In this document: piece by piece, positions 1 to 10,466 of the stretch
Layout of the letters: each line of letters opens with the position of its first letter
Numbering within the stretch: the first letter of the stretch is position 1
NCBI GenBank assembly: GCA_015662905.1
Contig: DQTE01000130.1
Span: 1 to 32,792, forward strand
Direction: 5' to 3'
Length of the DNA: 32,792 bases
Origin: Crocinitomix sp.
Lineage (GTDB): Bacteria > Bacteroidota > Bacteroidia > Flavobacteriales_D > Crocinitomicaceae
Made by a program: the position numbers and the translations under genes
The notes under the pieces: generated by a model
Told to the model about the DNA's origin: nothing
What the model saw: the letters and a program-made list of their open reading frames with translations, nothing else
Database searches by the model: none

Positions 1-97
1 TAAGAGGTTCTTTTTTGAGAAACTTAAAATTGATGCTAAAATATCAATAAATACGGTGTGATTTTGATCGACTAAATTTATTTAGGACAGCTACGTT

Positions 98-1126
98 TTA
101 TAATCTATGAATAAACCCATCAGGGTTAATAAACCTTAGACTAATTTCAAAACCACCTCTGTAATTTGAGTAATTATTTAATTTAGAAATATTTACGTCA
201 TAGGATAATCCTACGGAAAAATTTGCCATATTAAAGTAAACTTGCGGAATTAAGGCATCTAAAATATTAGTCACTCTAAAATTTAATCCTGCAGAAAAAG
301 ACGATTCATTTGAGTGAGAGGTAAATTTTGAAGCTGGTTTTATAATGTATTTAACCATACTACCGAAAACAATTTCACTTTGTTTATTTTGGTATTGAAA
401 TAAAAAGTTTGGGTATAAATATAGTGATTCGTGTATTGGTAAAAGCACGTCAGAGTGAAACACAAACTTCATAGGTAATTTAGCTTCTCCAGAATATAAA
501 GAGAATTTTGGTTTATTGACATGAAAAATGGCAAAGCCAACTCTGGCATGATTTGGGCTAAATGCAATGATGTTATTATCTTTCTTATGATACCACCAAG
601 TAATACCGGCTCCAATGTCTCCATAAGAAAAAGGTGTAAATCCTACGCCTTCACCATTAAAAATAGCAGGGTCATAATTTAGTCCATTGTATTGGCTAGC
701 CCATTGCATTTTAGTTGGGTCAATTCCAATCCTTGATTGGTTGGCCTGTATCCCCATTGATAATCTTGAATTTCGAGTTGTTTTAATCAGTACTGAAAAG
801 TCTAAGCCTACAAGTGTATTTCCTAATTCAACATCTCCGCTCACGTCTTTAAAAAAATGTAAACCAGCAGCATAAAATACTGTTTTTTTCGTAAACCCTG
901 TTTTTCCAAAAGAAAATTCAGCAGAGGCGCCATAGGTACGATAGGTCTTATTTATTGTCCTCCACTGATCTTTCCAATTCATTTCAGCTTTTACATTACC
1001 TAAAAAAGTACCTGTTAACGCTGGATTTGTTTGATAAGTAGCTCTAGTTAATTGAGAAAAATGAATATCTTGACCAAACACAAATATTGGCAATAACAAA
1101 AAGATATTGAAAACTATTTTATTCAT
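98..1126 (-). CDS. PorP/SprF family type IX secretion-associated outer membrane protein
   Basis: 342 aa; signal peptide then QDIHFSQLTRATYQTNPALTGTF, typical of PorP/SprF N-termini; beta-barrel-like remainder. Confidence 0.9.
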   Translation of the reverse strand: MNKIVFNIFLLLPIFVFGQDIHFSQLTRATYQTNPALTGTFLGNVKAEMNWKDQWRTINKTYRTYGASAEFSFGKTGFTKKTVFYAAGLHFFKDVSGDVELGNTLVGLDFSVLIKTTRNSRLSMGIQANQSRIGIDPTKMQWASQYNGLNYDPAIFNGEGVGFTPFSYGDIGAGITWWYHKKDNNIIAFSPNHARVGFAIFHVNKPKFSLYSGEAKLPMKFVFHSDVLLPIHESLYLYPNFLFQYQNKQSEIVFGSMVKYIIKPASKFTSHSNESSFSAGLNFRVTNILDALIPQVYFNMANFSVGLSYDVNISKLNNYSNYRGGFEISLRFINPDGFIHRL

Positions 1127-1138
1127 TTATGTTTTAAC

Positions 1139-1152
1139 TATACTATAGTATA
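1139..1152. repeat. 14-bp perfect palindrome TATACTATAGTATA just upstream of the PorP/SprF-like start
   Basis: Direct reading; equals its own reverse complement. Confidence 0.6.
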
Positions 1153-1186
1153 ACAATTAAAGTTACATTTTGTTACTTTTATTCGT

Positions 1187-1223
1187 AAAAAAAACATTCT
1201 AAACTGTTTAGAATGTTTTTTTA
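1187..1223. terminator. Likely (bidirectional) intrinsic terminator downstream of accC
   Basis: AAAAAAACATTCTAAACTGTTTAGAATGTTTTTTT: near-perfect inverted repeat flanked by A and T tracts. Confidence 0.75.
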
Positions 1224-1241
1224 AAAAATATTTAGTCAATA

Positions 1242-2576
1242 TTACATTTCAAAAGTTTCCATAAATTTAGTGGTAAAGTCACCTTTTCTAAATTTTTCGT
1301 CTTTCATTAATTTTTGATGAAAAGGGATAGTTGTTTTAATACCATCAATGAAGTATTCTTCAAGCGCTCTTTCCATTTTTCTTATAGCTTCTTCTCTTGT
1401 TTGTGCAACAGTAATCAATTTAGCAATCATAGAATCATAATATGGAGGTATTACATATCCCGCATAACAGTGTGTATCAATTCTTACTCCATGACCACCT
1501 GGTTGATGGTATTCAGTTATTTTTCCAGGAGATGGTCTAAAATCATTAAAAGGATCTTCAGCATTTATTCTACATTGTATAGCATGCATTTGAGGATAAT
1601 ATGCTTCTTTTTCTATTTTGTCACCAGCAGCTAATTTAATTTGCTCTTTAATTAAGTCATAATTAATAACTTCTTCCGTTATGGTATGTTCAACTTGAAT
1701 ACGTGTATTCATCTCCATAAAATAAAAATCACGGTTTTTATCAACTAAAAACTCTACTGTTCCTACACCTTCATATTTTACAGCTTTTGCCGCTTTTACA
1801 GCTGCTTTTCCCATCTTATCTCTTAATTTATCAGTCATGAAAGCGGATGGTGTTTCTTCTACTAGTTTTTGATGACGTCTTTGAATTGAGCAGTCTCTTT
1901 CAGATAAGTGACAAGCATTTCCGTATTTGTCGCCAGCAATTTGAATTTCAATATGACGTGGTTCTTCAATGAATTTTTCCATATACATACCATCATTTCC
2001 GAAAGCAGCTTTAGATTCTTGTCTTGCAGAGTTCCAGTGTTCCTCCATTTCATCTTCTGACCAAACGATACGCATACCTTTACCTCCGCCACCAGCGGTT
2101 GCTTTAATCATAACAGGATACTTAATTTTTTTAGCTGTTTTTTTAGCGTCAGCTAAATCTTTAAGTAAACCCTTTGATCCAGGAATACAAGGGACACCTG
2201 CCTCAATCATTGTGGCTTTGGCAGAAGATTTATCTCCCATCCCCTCAATCATTTCTGGAGAGGCACCAATAAACTTGATCCCGTTTTCTTCACATATTCT
2301 TGAGAATTTTGCATTTTCAGATAAAAAGCCATATCCTGGATGAATGGCATCTGCATTTGTAATTTCAGCAGCAGCAATTACCTTAGCAATATCTAAATAC
2401 GATTCTGATGATGGAGGTGGGCCAATACATACTGCTTCATCAGCAAACCTAACATGTAAAGAATCTTTATCAGCTGTAGAATAAATTGCTACAGTTTTTA
2501 TTCCCATTTCTTTACAAGTTCTTATTACACGTAGTGCTATTTCACCACGATTTGCTATTAATATTTTTTTAAACAT
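1242..2576 (-). CDS. accC: Acetyl-CoA carboxylase biotin carboxylase subunit
   Basis: [53 protein letters not shown] extends to 2594, but the canonical start is the internal Met at 2576. Confidence 0.97.
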   Translation of the reverse strand: MFKKILIANRGEIALRVIRTCKEMGIKTVAIYSTADKDSLHVRFADEAVCIGPPPSSESYLDIAKVIAAAEITNADAIHPGYGFLSENAKFSRICEENGIKFIGASPEMIEGMGDKSSAKATMIEAGVPCIPGSKGLLKDLADAKKTAKKIKYPVMIKATAGGGGKGMRIVWSEDEMEEHWNSARQESKAAFGNDGMYMEKFIEEPRHIEIQIAGDKYGNACHLSERDCSIQRRHQKLVEETPSAFMTDKLRDKMGKAAVKAAKAVKYEGVGTVEFLVDKNRDFYFMEMNTRIQVEHTITEEVINYDLIKEQIKLAAGDKIEKEAYYPQMHAIQCRINAEDPFNDFRPSPGKITEYHQPGGHGVRIDTHCYAGYVIPPYYDSMIAKLITVAQTREEAIRKMERALEEYFIDGIKTTIPFHQKLMKDEKFRKGDFTTKFMETFEM

Positions 2577-2654
2577 AAATCTTTTTTTTATCAATACTAT
2601 AAACTGTTAACAACAGTATTTTAAATTTTCTATAAAATATAAAATTGATTTACA

Positions 2655-3143
2655 TTATGATGGGTCAACCAAAAATAAAGGTTGGTCATACTCTACAGGA
2701 GTTTGATCATCAACTAAAATTTTAACAATTTTACCTGATATTTCGGATTCGATTTCGTTAAACAATTTCATAGCTTCAATCACACATAAAACATCTCCAC
2801 TTGAAATAGAGTCACCAACATTTACAAACACATCTTTGTCAGGCGAAGGTCTTCTATAAAAAGTTCCAATCATTGGAGATTTTATAGTTACAAATTTTGA
2901 ATCATCAGTTGAATCATCAGATGTTACTTTATTTTCAGATGCTTCAGGTGTAGTAACAGGTGGTTGAACGATTGGTTGTTGAGGTTGAGCTTGGACCATA
3001 TTAACAGGAGCTTGAACCATAACTTGTTCAACAGGGTTATCAGTTTTTATTGTGATTTTAAAATCACCTTGTTCCATACTTACTTCAGACACGCCTGATT
3101 TTGAAACAAATTTAATTAAGTTTTGAATTTCTTTTAAATCCAT
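2655..3143 (-). CDS. accB: Acetyl-CoA carboxylase biotin carboxyl carrier protein
   Basis: 162 aa with biotinylation motif CVIEAMKLFNEIES, Pro/Gln-rich linker, adjacent to accC. Confidence 0.97.
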   Translation of the reverse strand: MDLKEIQNLIKFVSKSGVSEVSMEQGDFKITIKTDNPVEQVMVQAPVNMVQAQPQQPIVQPPVTTPEASENKVTSDDSTDDSKFVTIKSPMIGTFYRRPSPDKDVFVNVGDSISSGDVLCVIEAMKLFNEIESEISGKIVKILVDDQTPVEYDQPLFLVDPS

Positions 3144-3165
3144 AATATTTTAGTTTTGAGTTTAT

Positions 3166-4164
3166 TTATTTTTTTGTATCGTAAGCCCATTTTATGTAGA
3201 TAGCTCCCCAAGTAAAACCTCCTCCAAATGCAGCTAAAACAATATTGTCCCCTTTTTTTAATTTATCTTCCCATTCCCATAAACACAAAGGGATTGTTCC
3301 TGAAGTTGTGTTTCCATACTTTTGGATGTTAATCATAACCTTGTCTTTATCAAGTCCCATTCTTCTTGTTGTAGCATCAATAATTCTTAGGTTAGCTTGG
3401 TGTGGAACTAAGTAAGCTACATCCTCACTTGAAAGATTGTTTTTTTTCATAATTTCAGCAGAAACATCAGCCATGTTTCTAACAGCATGTTTAAAAACAG
3501 TTTGTCCGTCTTGGAACATATACATACCTTCAGATTCTGCATTTTCTTTAGTTACAGGTTCTTTTGATCCTCCTATTTTTTGAACTAAAGAGTTTCTGCC
3601 ACTACCATCAACCTTTAAGATGGAGTCTTTTATTCCATATCCTTCTGTATCTGGTTCAAGTAATACGCCTCCTGCACCGTCTCCAAAAAGAATACAAGTA
3701 GTCCTATCTTTATAGTTAACAATGCTAGACATTATGTCTCCACCAATAACGATAACTTTTTGGGCACTTTCATTTTCAATAAATTGTTTGCCAGTTTCTA
3801 AAGTAAACAAAAAACCTGAACAGGCAGCATTTACATCAAAGCCCCATGCGTTAGTAGCCCCAACTTTATCACAAATAATATTTGAAGCAGATGGGAATCT
3901 ATAATCGGCAGTAATTGTACCAACAATTATCATATCAATTTCCTTAGGTGAAATTCCTCTTTTTTTGCAAATTCCTTTAACCACTTCAGCGCCCAAGTCT
4001 GATAGTGCTTGACCTTTAGAGACAATTCTTCTTTCTTTTATTCCTGTTCTAGACACGATCCATTCATCATTGGTGTCCACCATTTTTTCAAGGTCAGCAT
4101 TTGTAAGTTTTTTTTCAGGTACGTAACCATGAACAGATGTTATTGCGGCTGTTATATTATTCAT
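3166..4164 (-). CDS. fabH: 3-oxoacyl-ACP synthase III
   Basis: 332 aa; DVNAACSGFLF, VPHQANLRI and KYGNTTSGTIPL thiolase-fold motifs. Confidence 0.96.
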   Translation of the reverse strand: MNNITAAITSVHGYVPEKKLTNADLEKMVDTNDEWIVSRTGIKERRIVSKGQALSDLGAEVVKGICKKRGISPKEIDMIIVGTITADYRFPSASNIICDKVGATNAWGFDVNAACSGFLFTLETGKQFIENESAQKVIVIGGDIMSSIVNYKDRTTCILFGDGAGGVLLEPDTEGYGIKDSILKVDGSGRNSLVQKIGGSKEPVTKENAESEGMYMFQDGQTVFKHAVRNMADVSAEIMKKNNLSSEDVAYLVPHQANLRIIDATTRRMGLDKDKVMINIQKYGNTTSGTIPLCLWEWEDKLKKGDNIVLAAFGGGFTWGAIYIKWAYDTKK

Positions 4165-4316
4165 TTAAACTTTTTTTTGGTAGATAATTTTGTTCACTAA
4201 TTGTTTAATTAAGGCTGTAAATGTATTAAAAAAAGAATAAAATTAGTTAAATTTTGTGTTTTTTAATTAAAAAACTATTCTTTTTTTGTTTTAAGATCTT
4301 ATAAAACATATACAAA

Positions 4317-4347
4317 CAAAAAAAGCTTACTAATTCAATAGTAAGCT
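4317..4347 (-). terminator. Intrinsic terminator downstream of rpmF
   Basis: AGCTTACTAATTCAATAGTAAGCT stem-loop; T-run on the minus strand after the stem. Confidence 0.75.
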
Positions 4348-4373
4348 AAATAATGTTTAGTTAAAGGTGTTTT

Positions 4374-4565
4374 TTAGATTGCTACTTCTTTCTCAGCAAC
4401 TACTTTACCTTTGTAGTATAGTTTTCCTTCATGCCAAAAAGCTCTGTGGAATAAATGTGGTTGACCAGTTGTTGGGCAAGTCGAAATATTAGCTGCCACA
4501 GCTTTTACGTGAGTTCTTCTTTTGTCTCTTCTCGTTTTTGAGATTTTTCTCTTTGGATGTGCCAT
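4374..4565 (-). CDS. rpmF: 50S ribosomal protein L32
   Basis: [25 protein letters not shown]...[15 protein letters not shown]. Confidence 0.96.
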   Translation of the reverse strand: MAHPKRKISKTRRDKRRTHVKAVAANISTCPTTGQPHLFHRAFWHEGKLYYKGKVVAEKEVAI

Positions 4566-4571
4566 TTTATC

Positions 4572-5117
4572 TTATTTTTTAAACTTCAAATTATTTAATT
4601 GTGACCACCTAGGGTCTATGTTATTTGTATTATTTGTGATTGATTCAGATGAAGTTTGTTCGTCTTTCTCAACCAATAAATATTTATTAATTTCTTCCAA
4701 CATTATTTGATTACACTCACCTTTTTTATGGAGTCTTTTAGATGGGATTGATAATGAGATGAATTCATAAATAGGTTGCATTATATCAATTTCTATTTCA
4801 TTGTGATATACACTAATTACTTTTTCATCATCAAATTCAGTTTCAGTAAATTTATATATAATTTCGTCATCTGACTTAATTGGTAAATCCACATTGTCAG
4901 TACATCTATCACACATTATTTTTACTGTTCCCGTCAGACTAAAGTTTGCTATCATCATTGTTTGTTGCTTTTCTAATTCAATTTCAACAATAACTTTAGC
5001 ACCTTTAATGTCAGTATATTCAAACTGTTCAAAGAACTCATCCCTAATGTTAAAGGTAAATGTGTGAAGTCCATCTTTAAGACTTGTAAATTTAATCTTA
5101 TAATCTTTATTCTTCAT
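4572..5117 (-). CDS. YceD/DUF177 family protein
   Basis: 181 aa immediately upstream of rpmF; CDRC motif followed by acidic segment; conserved yceD-rpmF adjacency. Confidence 0.88.
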   Translation of the reverse strand: MKNKDYKIKFTSLKDGLHTFTFNIRDEFFEQFEYTDIKGAKVIVEIELEKQQTMMIANFSLTGTVKIMCDRCTDNVDLPIKSDDEIIYKFTETEFDDEKVISVYHNEIEIDIMQPIYEFISLSIPSKRLHKKGECNQIMLEEINKYLLVEKDEQTSSESITNNTNNIDPRWSQLNNLKFKK

Positions 5118-5257
5118 CTACCTAAAAAATAGGAGTGCAAATATATTAATTATTTTTTAAATACTATTCTTTTGAACAAAATTATTTTACAAGTAGTTGT
5201 GAAAATACACTTTTCAATAAAAAACATCCTTAAATGCGAGTTTACATTTTGTTTTCT

Positions 5258-6739
5258 TTAATCTATGTATTTATCCACTAAATACAACATAGTAGCCATT
5301 GCAGCGCTTCCTAGTTCTAACTCTCTTTTGTTAACAGTTTCAAAAACATCAGCTTCAGTGTGATGATAATTAAAATAACGTTGTGAGCTAATAGCCATGC
5401 CCAACTGAAGCATGTTGGGGTAGTATTCTCTCAAAGGATTAATATCAACTCCCCCATAACCTTTATCAAATTTATATAATTGAAAAATATACAATAATTC
5501 TTTAAATGATTTAATAAAAGCCAGTTGTTTGTCATTTCCTACTATATCAAAACCAATTGGTAAAAATCCACCTCTATCAGATTCTATGGCGCATATATGT
5601 TTTTCCCCCTTTTCTTTACAAAGCTTAGCATAAGTTTTTCCACCCATATTACCGTTTTCTTCATTCATAAAAAGTACCAACCTTAAAGTGTGATTTGGAC
5701 GATAGCCTATAACTTTTAATAATCTTAAAGCTTCAATTGAGTGAGTAATTCCTGCGCCATCATCATGAGCGCCCTCACCAACATCCCAAGAGTCTAGATG
5801 GCCACCAAATGTAATAATGTTATTATCTTTATTACCTGTCATTTCGGCAATGACGTTGTATGAGTCTATATTGTTTAACATTTTACAATCCATTTCAATT
5901 TTAAGGGTAACTTTTCCTTTTTTTAGCCAATTGCTTAATTGGTTTGAATGAGAGGTACTTATAGCAGCGGCAGGAATTTTTTCAACTTCATCATTATAGC
6001 TCATAACACCAGTATGAGGGTAGTGGTCAATGGGGGTTGCTAAAGAACGAATAATAACGGCAATTGCTCCTTTTTTTGATGCTTCAACAGCACCATATCC
6101 ACGAATGGGATAGCACGCACCATAAGCTTTAAAAGTTTGTAGCAATGATTGATCAAAGGGTTGATTGATAAACACAATTTTGTTTTTTACTTTCTTAGGA
6201 TTGGCTTGCTTTAAATCAGAGAGCGTATTGAATTCGATTAACTCTCCTTCTAATATTCCATTTGTCCCTATTGAACCGCCAAGGGCTAAAACGTCTAACT
6301 TAAGGATTTCACTTTTGCTGTTAATTGCCCATGCCACCTCCTTTGTGCCCCTTTCCCAGTGAGGGACTTTTATTTTTTGAAGATAAACTTTGTCAAATCC
6401 GTAAGATTTTAAAACTTTTTCAGCCCAATAAATTGCCATTTCAGCTTCAGCTGATCCAGTAATTCTTGCGCCTATTTTTTTACATAATTCTTTTAGGATT
6501 ATATATGACTTCCCTTTAACTAATGCTTCTGAGTAGATTTTTGCGATAAATAGAGAATCGTTCTTTGTGTCAATATTTGGTGTGTCTTGTGTTTTGTCAT
6601 CAATGTTTAATTTGCAAGTTAATTTATTATTGTACGATAATTTGAGTTGTACAGATGAAAAAATCACTATTGCGGTTATAAGTGATATAACTAATACTAC
6701 TGATTTTAATCTATTGGTCATAATGTGTATTTTTTGCAA
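5258..6739 (-). CDS. M28 family metallopeptidase with PA-like region, N-terminal membrane anchor/signal
   Basis: FGGHLDSWDVGEGAHDDGAGITHSIEALR, MNEENGNMGGKTYAK; hydrophobic N-terminus. Confidence 0.9.
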   Translation of the reverse strand: MQKIHIMTNRLKSVVLVISLITAIVIFSSVQLKLSYNNKLTCKLNIDDKTQDTPNIDTKNDSLFIAKIYSEALVKGKSYIILKELCKKIGARITGSAEAEMAIYWAEKVLKSYGFDKVYLQKIKVPHWERGTKEVAWAINSKSEILKLDVLALGGSIGTNGILEGELIEFNTLSDLKQANPKKVKNKIVFINQPFDQSLLQTFKAYGACYPIRGYGAVEASKKGAIAVIIRSLATPIDHYPHTGVMSYNDEVEKIPAAAISTSHSNQLSNWLKKGKVTLKIEMDCKMLNNIDSYNVIAEMTGNKDNNIITFGGHLDSWDVGEGAHDDGAGITHSIEALRLLKVIGYRPNHTLRLVLFMNEENGNMGGKTYAKLCKEKGEKHICAIESDRGGFLPIGFDIVGNDKQLAFIKSFKELLYIFQLYKFDKGYGGVDINPLREYYPNMLQLGMAISSQRYFNYHHTEADVFETVNKRELELGSAAMATMLYLVDKYID

Positions 6740-6843
6740 TATACTAATTGTTGTGTTATTTTTAAAAAGAAAATTAAAAATCTAAAAATTCAAAAAATAG
6801 TTTAAATTTAAATGATTTAAATTATGAGATATAAATGAGTATT

Positions 6844-8163
6844 TTAACTGGTGTATTCTTGAGAAATTTGTCCTGTAATTCTCAATAAATCGTAATGAGA
6901 TTTTAAAGCGTTGAATAACTGATCGAAATAAGATAAGACCGAGCGCTGGTATGATGTTTTTATATCATTCAAGTTAAAGACATTAATTAATCCTAAATTG
7001 TATTTTTCCTTTCCTAATTCCCAAAGTTTTTCGGCGTGTTTAACCATTTTAAAAGACATTTCTTCAATTTGTATTTGTGTATTATACAATTCTATAATTC
7101 CTTTTAATTGGTGCGCTAATTTTAACTCTAATTCCTTAACCTGAAGTTCGGCAGTTTTATATTGGATTTTAGAAATTTCAACGGCTCTTTTTTTATTCCA
7201 ACCATTAAATAAAATATAATTAGCATTAATGCCCCCGTAATAATTAATGGCACTTGTATTTACATCTTGATTTTGATTGCCGAGTAATTTAATGTAACTT
7301 GATGATGGAGAGTATCCTAAATTTAAGGTTACAACAGGGTAATAAGCTGTTTTTTTAGCTTTAATTTCCAAATCTTGCAACTCTAAATTAATGTATTGAT
7401 TTTTTAAGTTTTGATTAGACATTTTCATCATTTGTAAGAGTTTTTCGTACTTTAGGTTAGTAGTTGTAAACTCTAATTTGTCAGTTAATATATAGTCTGA
7501 CTCAATAGATTCTGCCATTAATAGATTTAGATTACGTTTTGCGTTTTTAAGTGCTAATTTTTGTACTAAAAGATTTGTAGAATCACTTAATACTTGGTTT
7601 TCAAATTCTAATAAATCAAAAGAAGAATTAGTGCCTAAGTTACTTTTTAGTTTGAAATAGGATAATTTTTGTTTAGAGAAGTTTAATAAATTTTCAACTA
7701 CGTTTAATTTTCTTTTTTGAACTATTGCTGTATAGTAGGCTATAATCACATCATAAATTGTATTTTCAATAACTACAATAGCGTTTCCATTAGTTTGTTC
7801 TTCAAGTTGTTCTAGTTTTGTTTTACTTATTCTTATTCCAAAGCCATTAAAAATGGTCCAATTCATGTCAACAGATAATTTTAGGTTGTTAGAAAAGACA
7901 TTGCCGGGAAAAAAAGTAAATGGGTTGTTACTATTGTCAGCAATATTAGCATTATCACCAACATTTAGAGAAAATGTAGGAGAAAAACCTGCACTATACC
8001 AGTTATTCTGGAGTCTGGCTGATTCTTGATTTGTTTTTACAAGTTTTATTTGATAGTTATTTTCAAGTGCCTTGTTTATTGCTTGTTTTAAACTCAATTT
8101 CTCTTGACTTATACTCCAAATAGAACAATAAAGTAAAGTGAAAATTAAAAGGGTGTATTTCAT
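6844..8163 (-). CDS. TolC family outer membrane efflux protein
   Basis: 439 aa; signal peptide, LSLKQAINKALENNYQIKLVK, coiled-coil duplication, NLGLINVFNLNDIKTSY. Confidence 0.9.
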   Translation of the reverse strand: MKYTLLIFTLLYCSIWSISQEKLSLKQAINKALENNYQIKLVKTNQESARLQNNWYSAGFSPTFSLNVGDNANIADNSNNPFTFFPGNVFSNNLKLSVDMNWTIFNGFGIRISKTKLEQLEEQTNGNAIVVIENTIYDVIIAYYTAIVQKRKLNVVENLLNFSKQKLSYFKLKSNLGTNSSFDLLEFENQVLSDSTNLLVQKLALKNAKRNLNLLMAESIESDYILTDKLEFTTTNLKYEKLLQMMKMSNQNLKNQYINLELQDLEIKAKKTAYYPVVTLNLGYSPSSSYIKLLGNQNQDVNTSAINYYGGINANYILFNGWNKKRAVEISKIQYKTAELQVKELELKLAHQLKGIIELYNTQIQIEEMSFKMVKHAEKLWELGKEKYNLGLINVFNLNDIKTSYQRSVLSYFDQLFNALKSHYDLLRITGQISQEYTS

Positions 8164-8176
8164 TGTAACAATTCTT

Positions 8177-9259
8177 TTATTTAAAGTATCTAAAATCTTG
8201 ATTGTTTTTTATGTTTTTTAGACTCTCATAAATAAGTTTGATACAGTTTTCAATATCGTCTTTATGAGCCATTTCAACCGTAGTATGCATGTAACGTAAG
8301 GGTAAGGAAATTAAAGCTGATGGTACACCTGAGTTTGAATAAGCAAACGCGTCAGTATCGGTCCCTGTTGCTCTTGAAACTGCTGCTCTTTGGAAAGGGA
8401 TTTTTCCTTTTTTTGCAGATTTTATAATTAAATCTAAAAGGTTGTTTTGAACCGCAGGTCCGTAAGTCAATACGGGACCATCTCCTCCAATAATATCGCC
8501 TTGCTGTATTTTATTGATCATAGGTGTTTGTGTATCATGACAAACATCAGTAACTATAGCAACATTTGGTTGTATTTTTTCAGCAATCATTTGAGCCCCT
8601 CTCAGCCCAACTTCTTCTTGAACAGCATTTGTTATGTATAAACCAAAAGGTAGTTTGACTTTGTTTTGGTGTAATAACCTAGTAACTTCTGCAATCATAA
8701 AACCACCTATTCTGTTGTCTAAAGCACGACCAACAAATTTATTTTCATTTAATATTATAAATTCATCAGGGTAAGTCACAACGCAGCCCACATGTATTCC
8801 CATCTTCTCAACTTCTTCTCTAGTGTTGGCACCACAGTCCAGAAAAATATTGTCTTGTTTTGGTGGTTTTTCTGTAGATTTTCTTGTGTGAATAGCTGGC
8901 CATCCAAAAACTGCGGTTACGATTCCTTTTTTAGTATGGATATTTACTCTTTTAGAAGGAGCAATTTGATGATCAGAACCGCCATTTCGTCTTAAATAAA
9001 TAAACCCCTCTTTTGTAATGTAATGAACAAACCAGGATATTTCATCAGCGTGAGCTTCAATGACTACCTTGTATTTAGCTTTGGGATTAACAACTCCAAC
9101 AACACTTCCATAATTATCTACCCAATACTCATCAATATAAGGTTTTATATAATTTAGCCATATTTTTTGCCCCTCTTTTTCAAACCCTGTAGGAGAGGCA
9201 TTATTCAAGTACTTAGCTAGAAAATTAACAGATTTTTTAGTAATGATTGATTTTTGCAT
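8177..9259 (-). CDS. M42 family metallopeptidase (glutamyl aminopeptidase/endoglucanase-like)
   Basis: EAHADEISWFVHYI, GRALDNRIGGFM, AVQEEVGLRGAQ, SRATGTDTDAFAYSNSGVPSALISLPLRYMHTTVEMAHKDD. Confidence 0.94.
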   Translation of the reverse strand: MQKSIITKKSVNFLAKYLNNASPTGFEKEGQKIWLNYIKPYIDEYWVDNYGSVVGVVNPKAKYKVVIEAHADEISWFVHYITKEGFIYLRRNGGSDHQIAPSKRVNIHTKKGIVTAVFGWPAIHTRKSTEKPPKQDNIFLDCGANTREEVEKMGIHVGCVVTYPDEFIILNENKFVGRALDNRIGGFMIAEVTRLLHQNKVKLPFGLYITNAVQEEVGLRGAQMIAEKIQPNVAIVTDVCHDTQTPMINKIQQGDIIGGDGPVLTYGPAVQNNLLDLIIKSAKKGKIPFQRAAVSRATGTDTDAFAYSNSGVPSALISLPLRYMHTTVEMAHKDDIENCIKLIYESLKNIKNNQDFRYFK

Positions 9260-9334
9260 AGCCGTAAATTTAGCACAATTATTGTTAATAAAAAAAAAAT
9301 TAATTAATTTAGCGGTTGTAAAATTACAAATAAG

Positions 9335-10435
9335 ATGAAAAAACTATTCTTTCTCGGTTTTTTTTGGGGATTAAATTTTCTCAATTATGCCCAAACAGAT
9401 TCTACAGGAGTAATTGTAAAAGGTAAAGAAGTAGATCAATCTACTCTTGATTCTTTAGGAATGATTAATCCTGCTATTTTAGAAAAATATAACGAAGGGG
9501 TTAAATTTTTAAATGAAGGAAAAAATATTCCTGCAATTCAAAAGTTTACAGAAGCAATTTTAATGGATGATAAATATGTCGCGGCTTATTACAACAGAGG
9601 TGTAGCGCAAAAGAATTTAGACAAAGTTGAAGAAGCAATTAAAGACTTTGATAAGGCTTACCAGTTGGATTCTAAACATGATAAGTCACTTTATATGAAG
9701 GGGCAGGTCTTAATGGAGAGTCAGCAGTATGATAAAGCAGCGGTGAGCTTTGCCACAGCCTTTAAAGTCAACCCTGATAATGAAAAAGCTGCATATAATG
9801 AAGGTGTGGCATATTTTCAAATGGAAGAATATGACAAAGCTATAACCGCTTTTAATAAGGCTATTTCTTCAAAGTCTGACTATGCCTACGCTTACAATGA
9901 TAGAGGTAGTGCAAAATTAAAACAAGATGATATTGATGGTGCTATATTAGATTATAAATATGCAATTAAATTAAATCCAAAACTTAGTTTTGCTTATAAT
10001 AACTTGGCGTCTGCGTTCCGTAAAAAAGAAGACTATTCAACTGCAATTCGTTATTATACAGACGCAATAAGAATAAAGCCAGATTACTATGTAGCCTATA
10101 ACAACAGAGGGTTGTCAAAACTTGAACAAGGAAAGTATATGGACGCTATAGCAGATTTTAAGAAAGCAATAGAAAAAAATTCTAGTTATGCTTATGCTTA
10201 CAATAATTTGGCAGCAGTTTATATTAAAATGGAAAAATATCAAAAAGCAGTTGAAAATTGTAATAAGGCATTAGAGTTAAATCCTGAATACATGGAGGCT
10301 TTTTTCAATAGGGGGATTGCAAAAGAAATGTTAAAGGATTTGAAGGGGGCTTGTGCAGATTGGGAAGACGCCTTTATATTAGGGTCTGAAAATGCAGAGA
10401 AATATATAAATAGTCCTGCTTGTACAGAAAAATAA
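9335..10435 (+). CDS. Secreted tetratricopeptide-repeat protein (copy 1 of duplicated pair)
   Basis: Signal peptide; repeated TPR units (AYYNRGVAQKNLDKVEEAIKDFDKAYQLD); C-terminal GACADWEDAFILGSENAEKYINSPAC. Confidence 0.92.
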   Translation: MKKLFFLGFFWGLNFLNYAQTDSTGVIVKGKEVDQSTLDSLGMINPAILEKYNEGVKFLNEGKNIPAIQKFTEAILMDDKYVAAYYNRGVAQKNLDKVEEAIKDFDKAYQLDSKHDKSLYMKGQVLMESQQYDKAAVSFATAFKVNPDNEKAAYNEGVAYFQMEEYDKAITAFNKAISSKSDYAYAYNDRGSAKLKQDDIDGAILDYKYAIKLNPKLSFAYNNLASAFRKKEDYSTAIRYYTDAIRIKPDYYVAYNNRGLSKLEQGKYMDAIADFKKAIEKNSSYAYAYNNLAAVYIKMEKYQKAVENCNKALELNPEYMEAFFNRGIAKEMLKDLKGACADWEDAFILGSENAEKYINSPACTEK

Positions 10436-10466
10436 ATCATATTCTGAATCATTAAAAAATAATAAA

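Noticed and set aside
1314-2343. ORFs 1314..1634 (+), 1862..2092 (-, other frame) and 1969..2343 (+)
   Set aside because: Shadow ORFs inside accC; no recognisable domains
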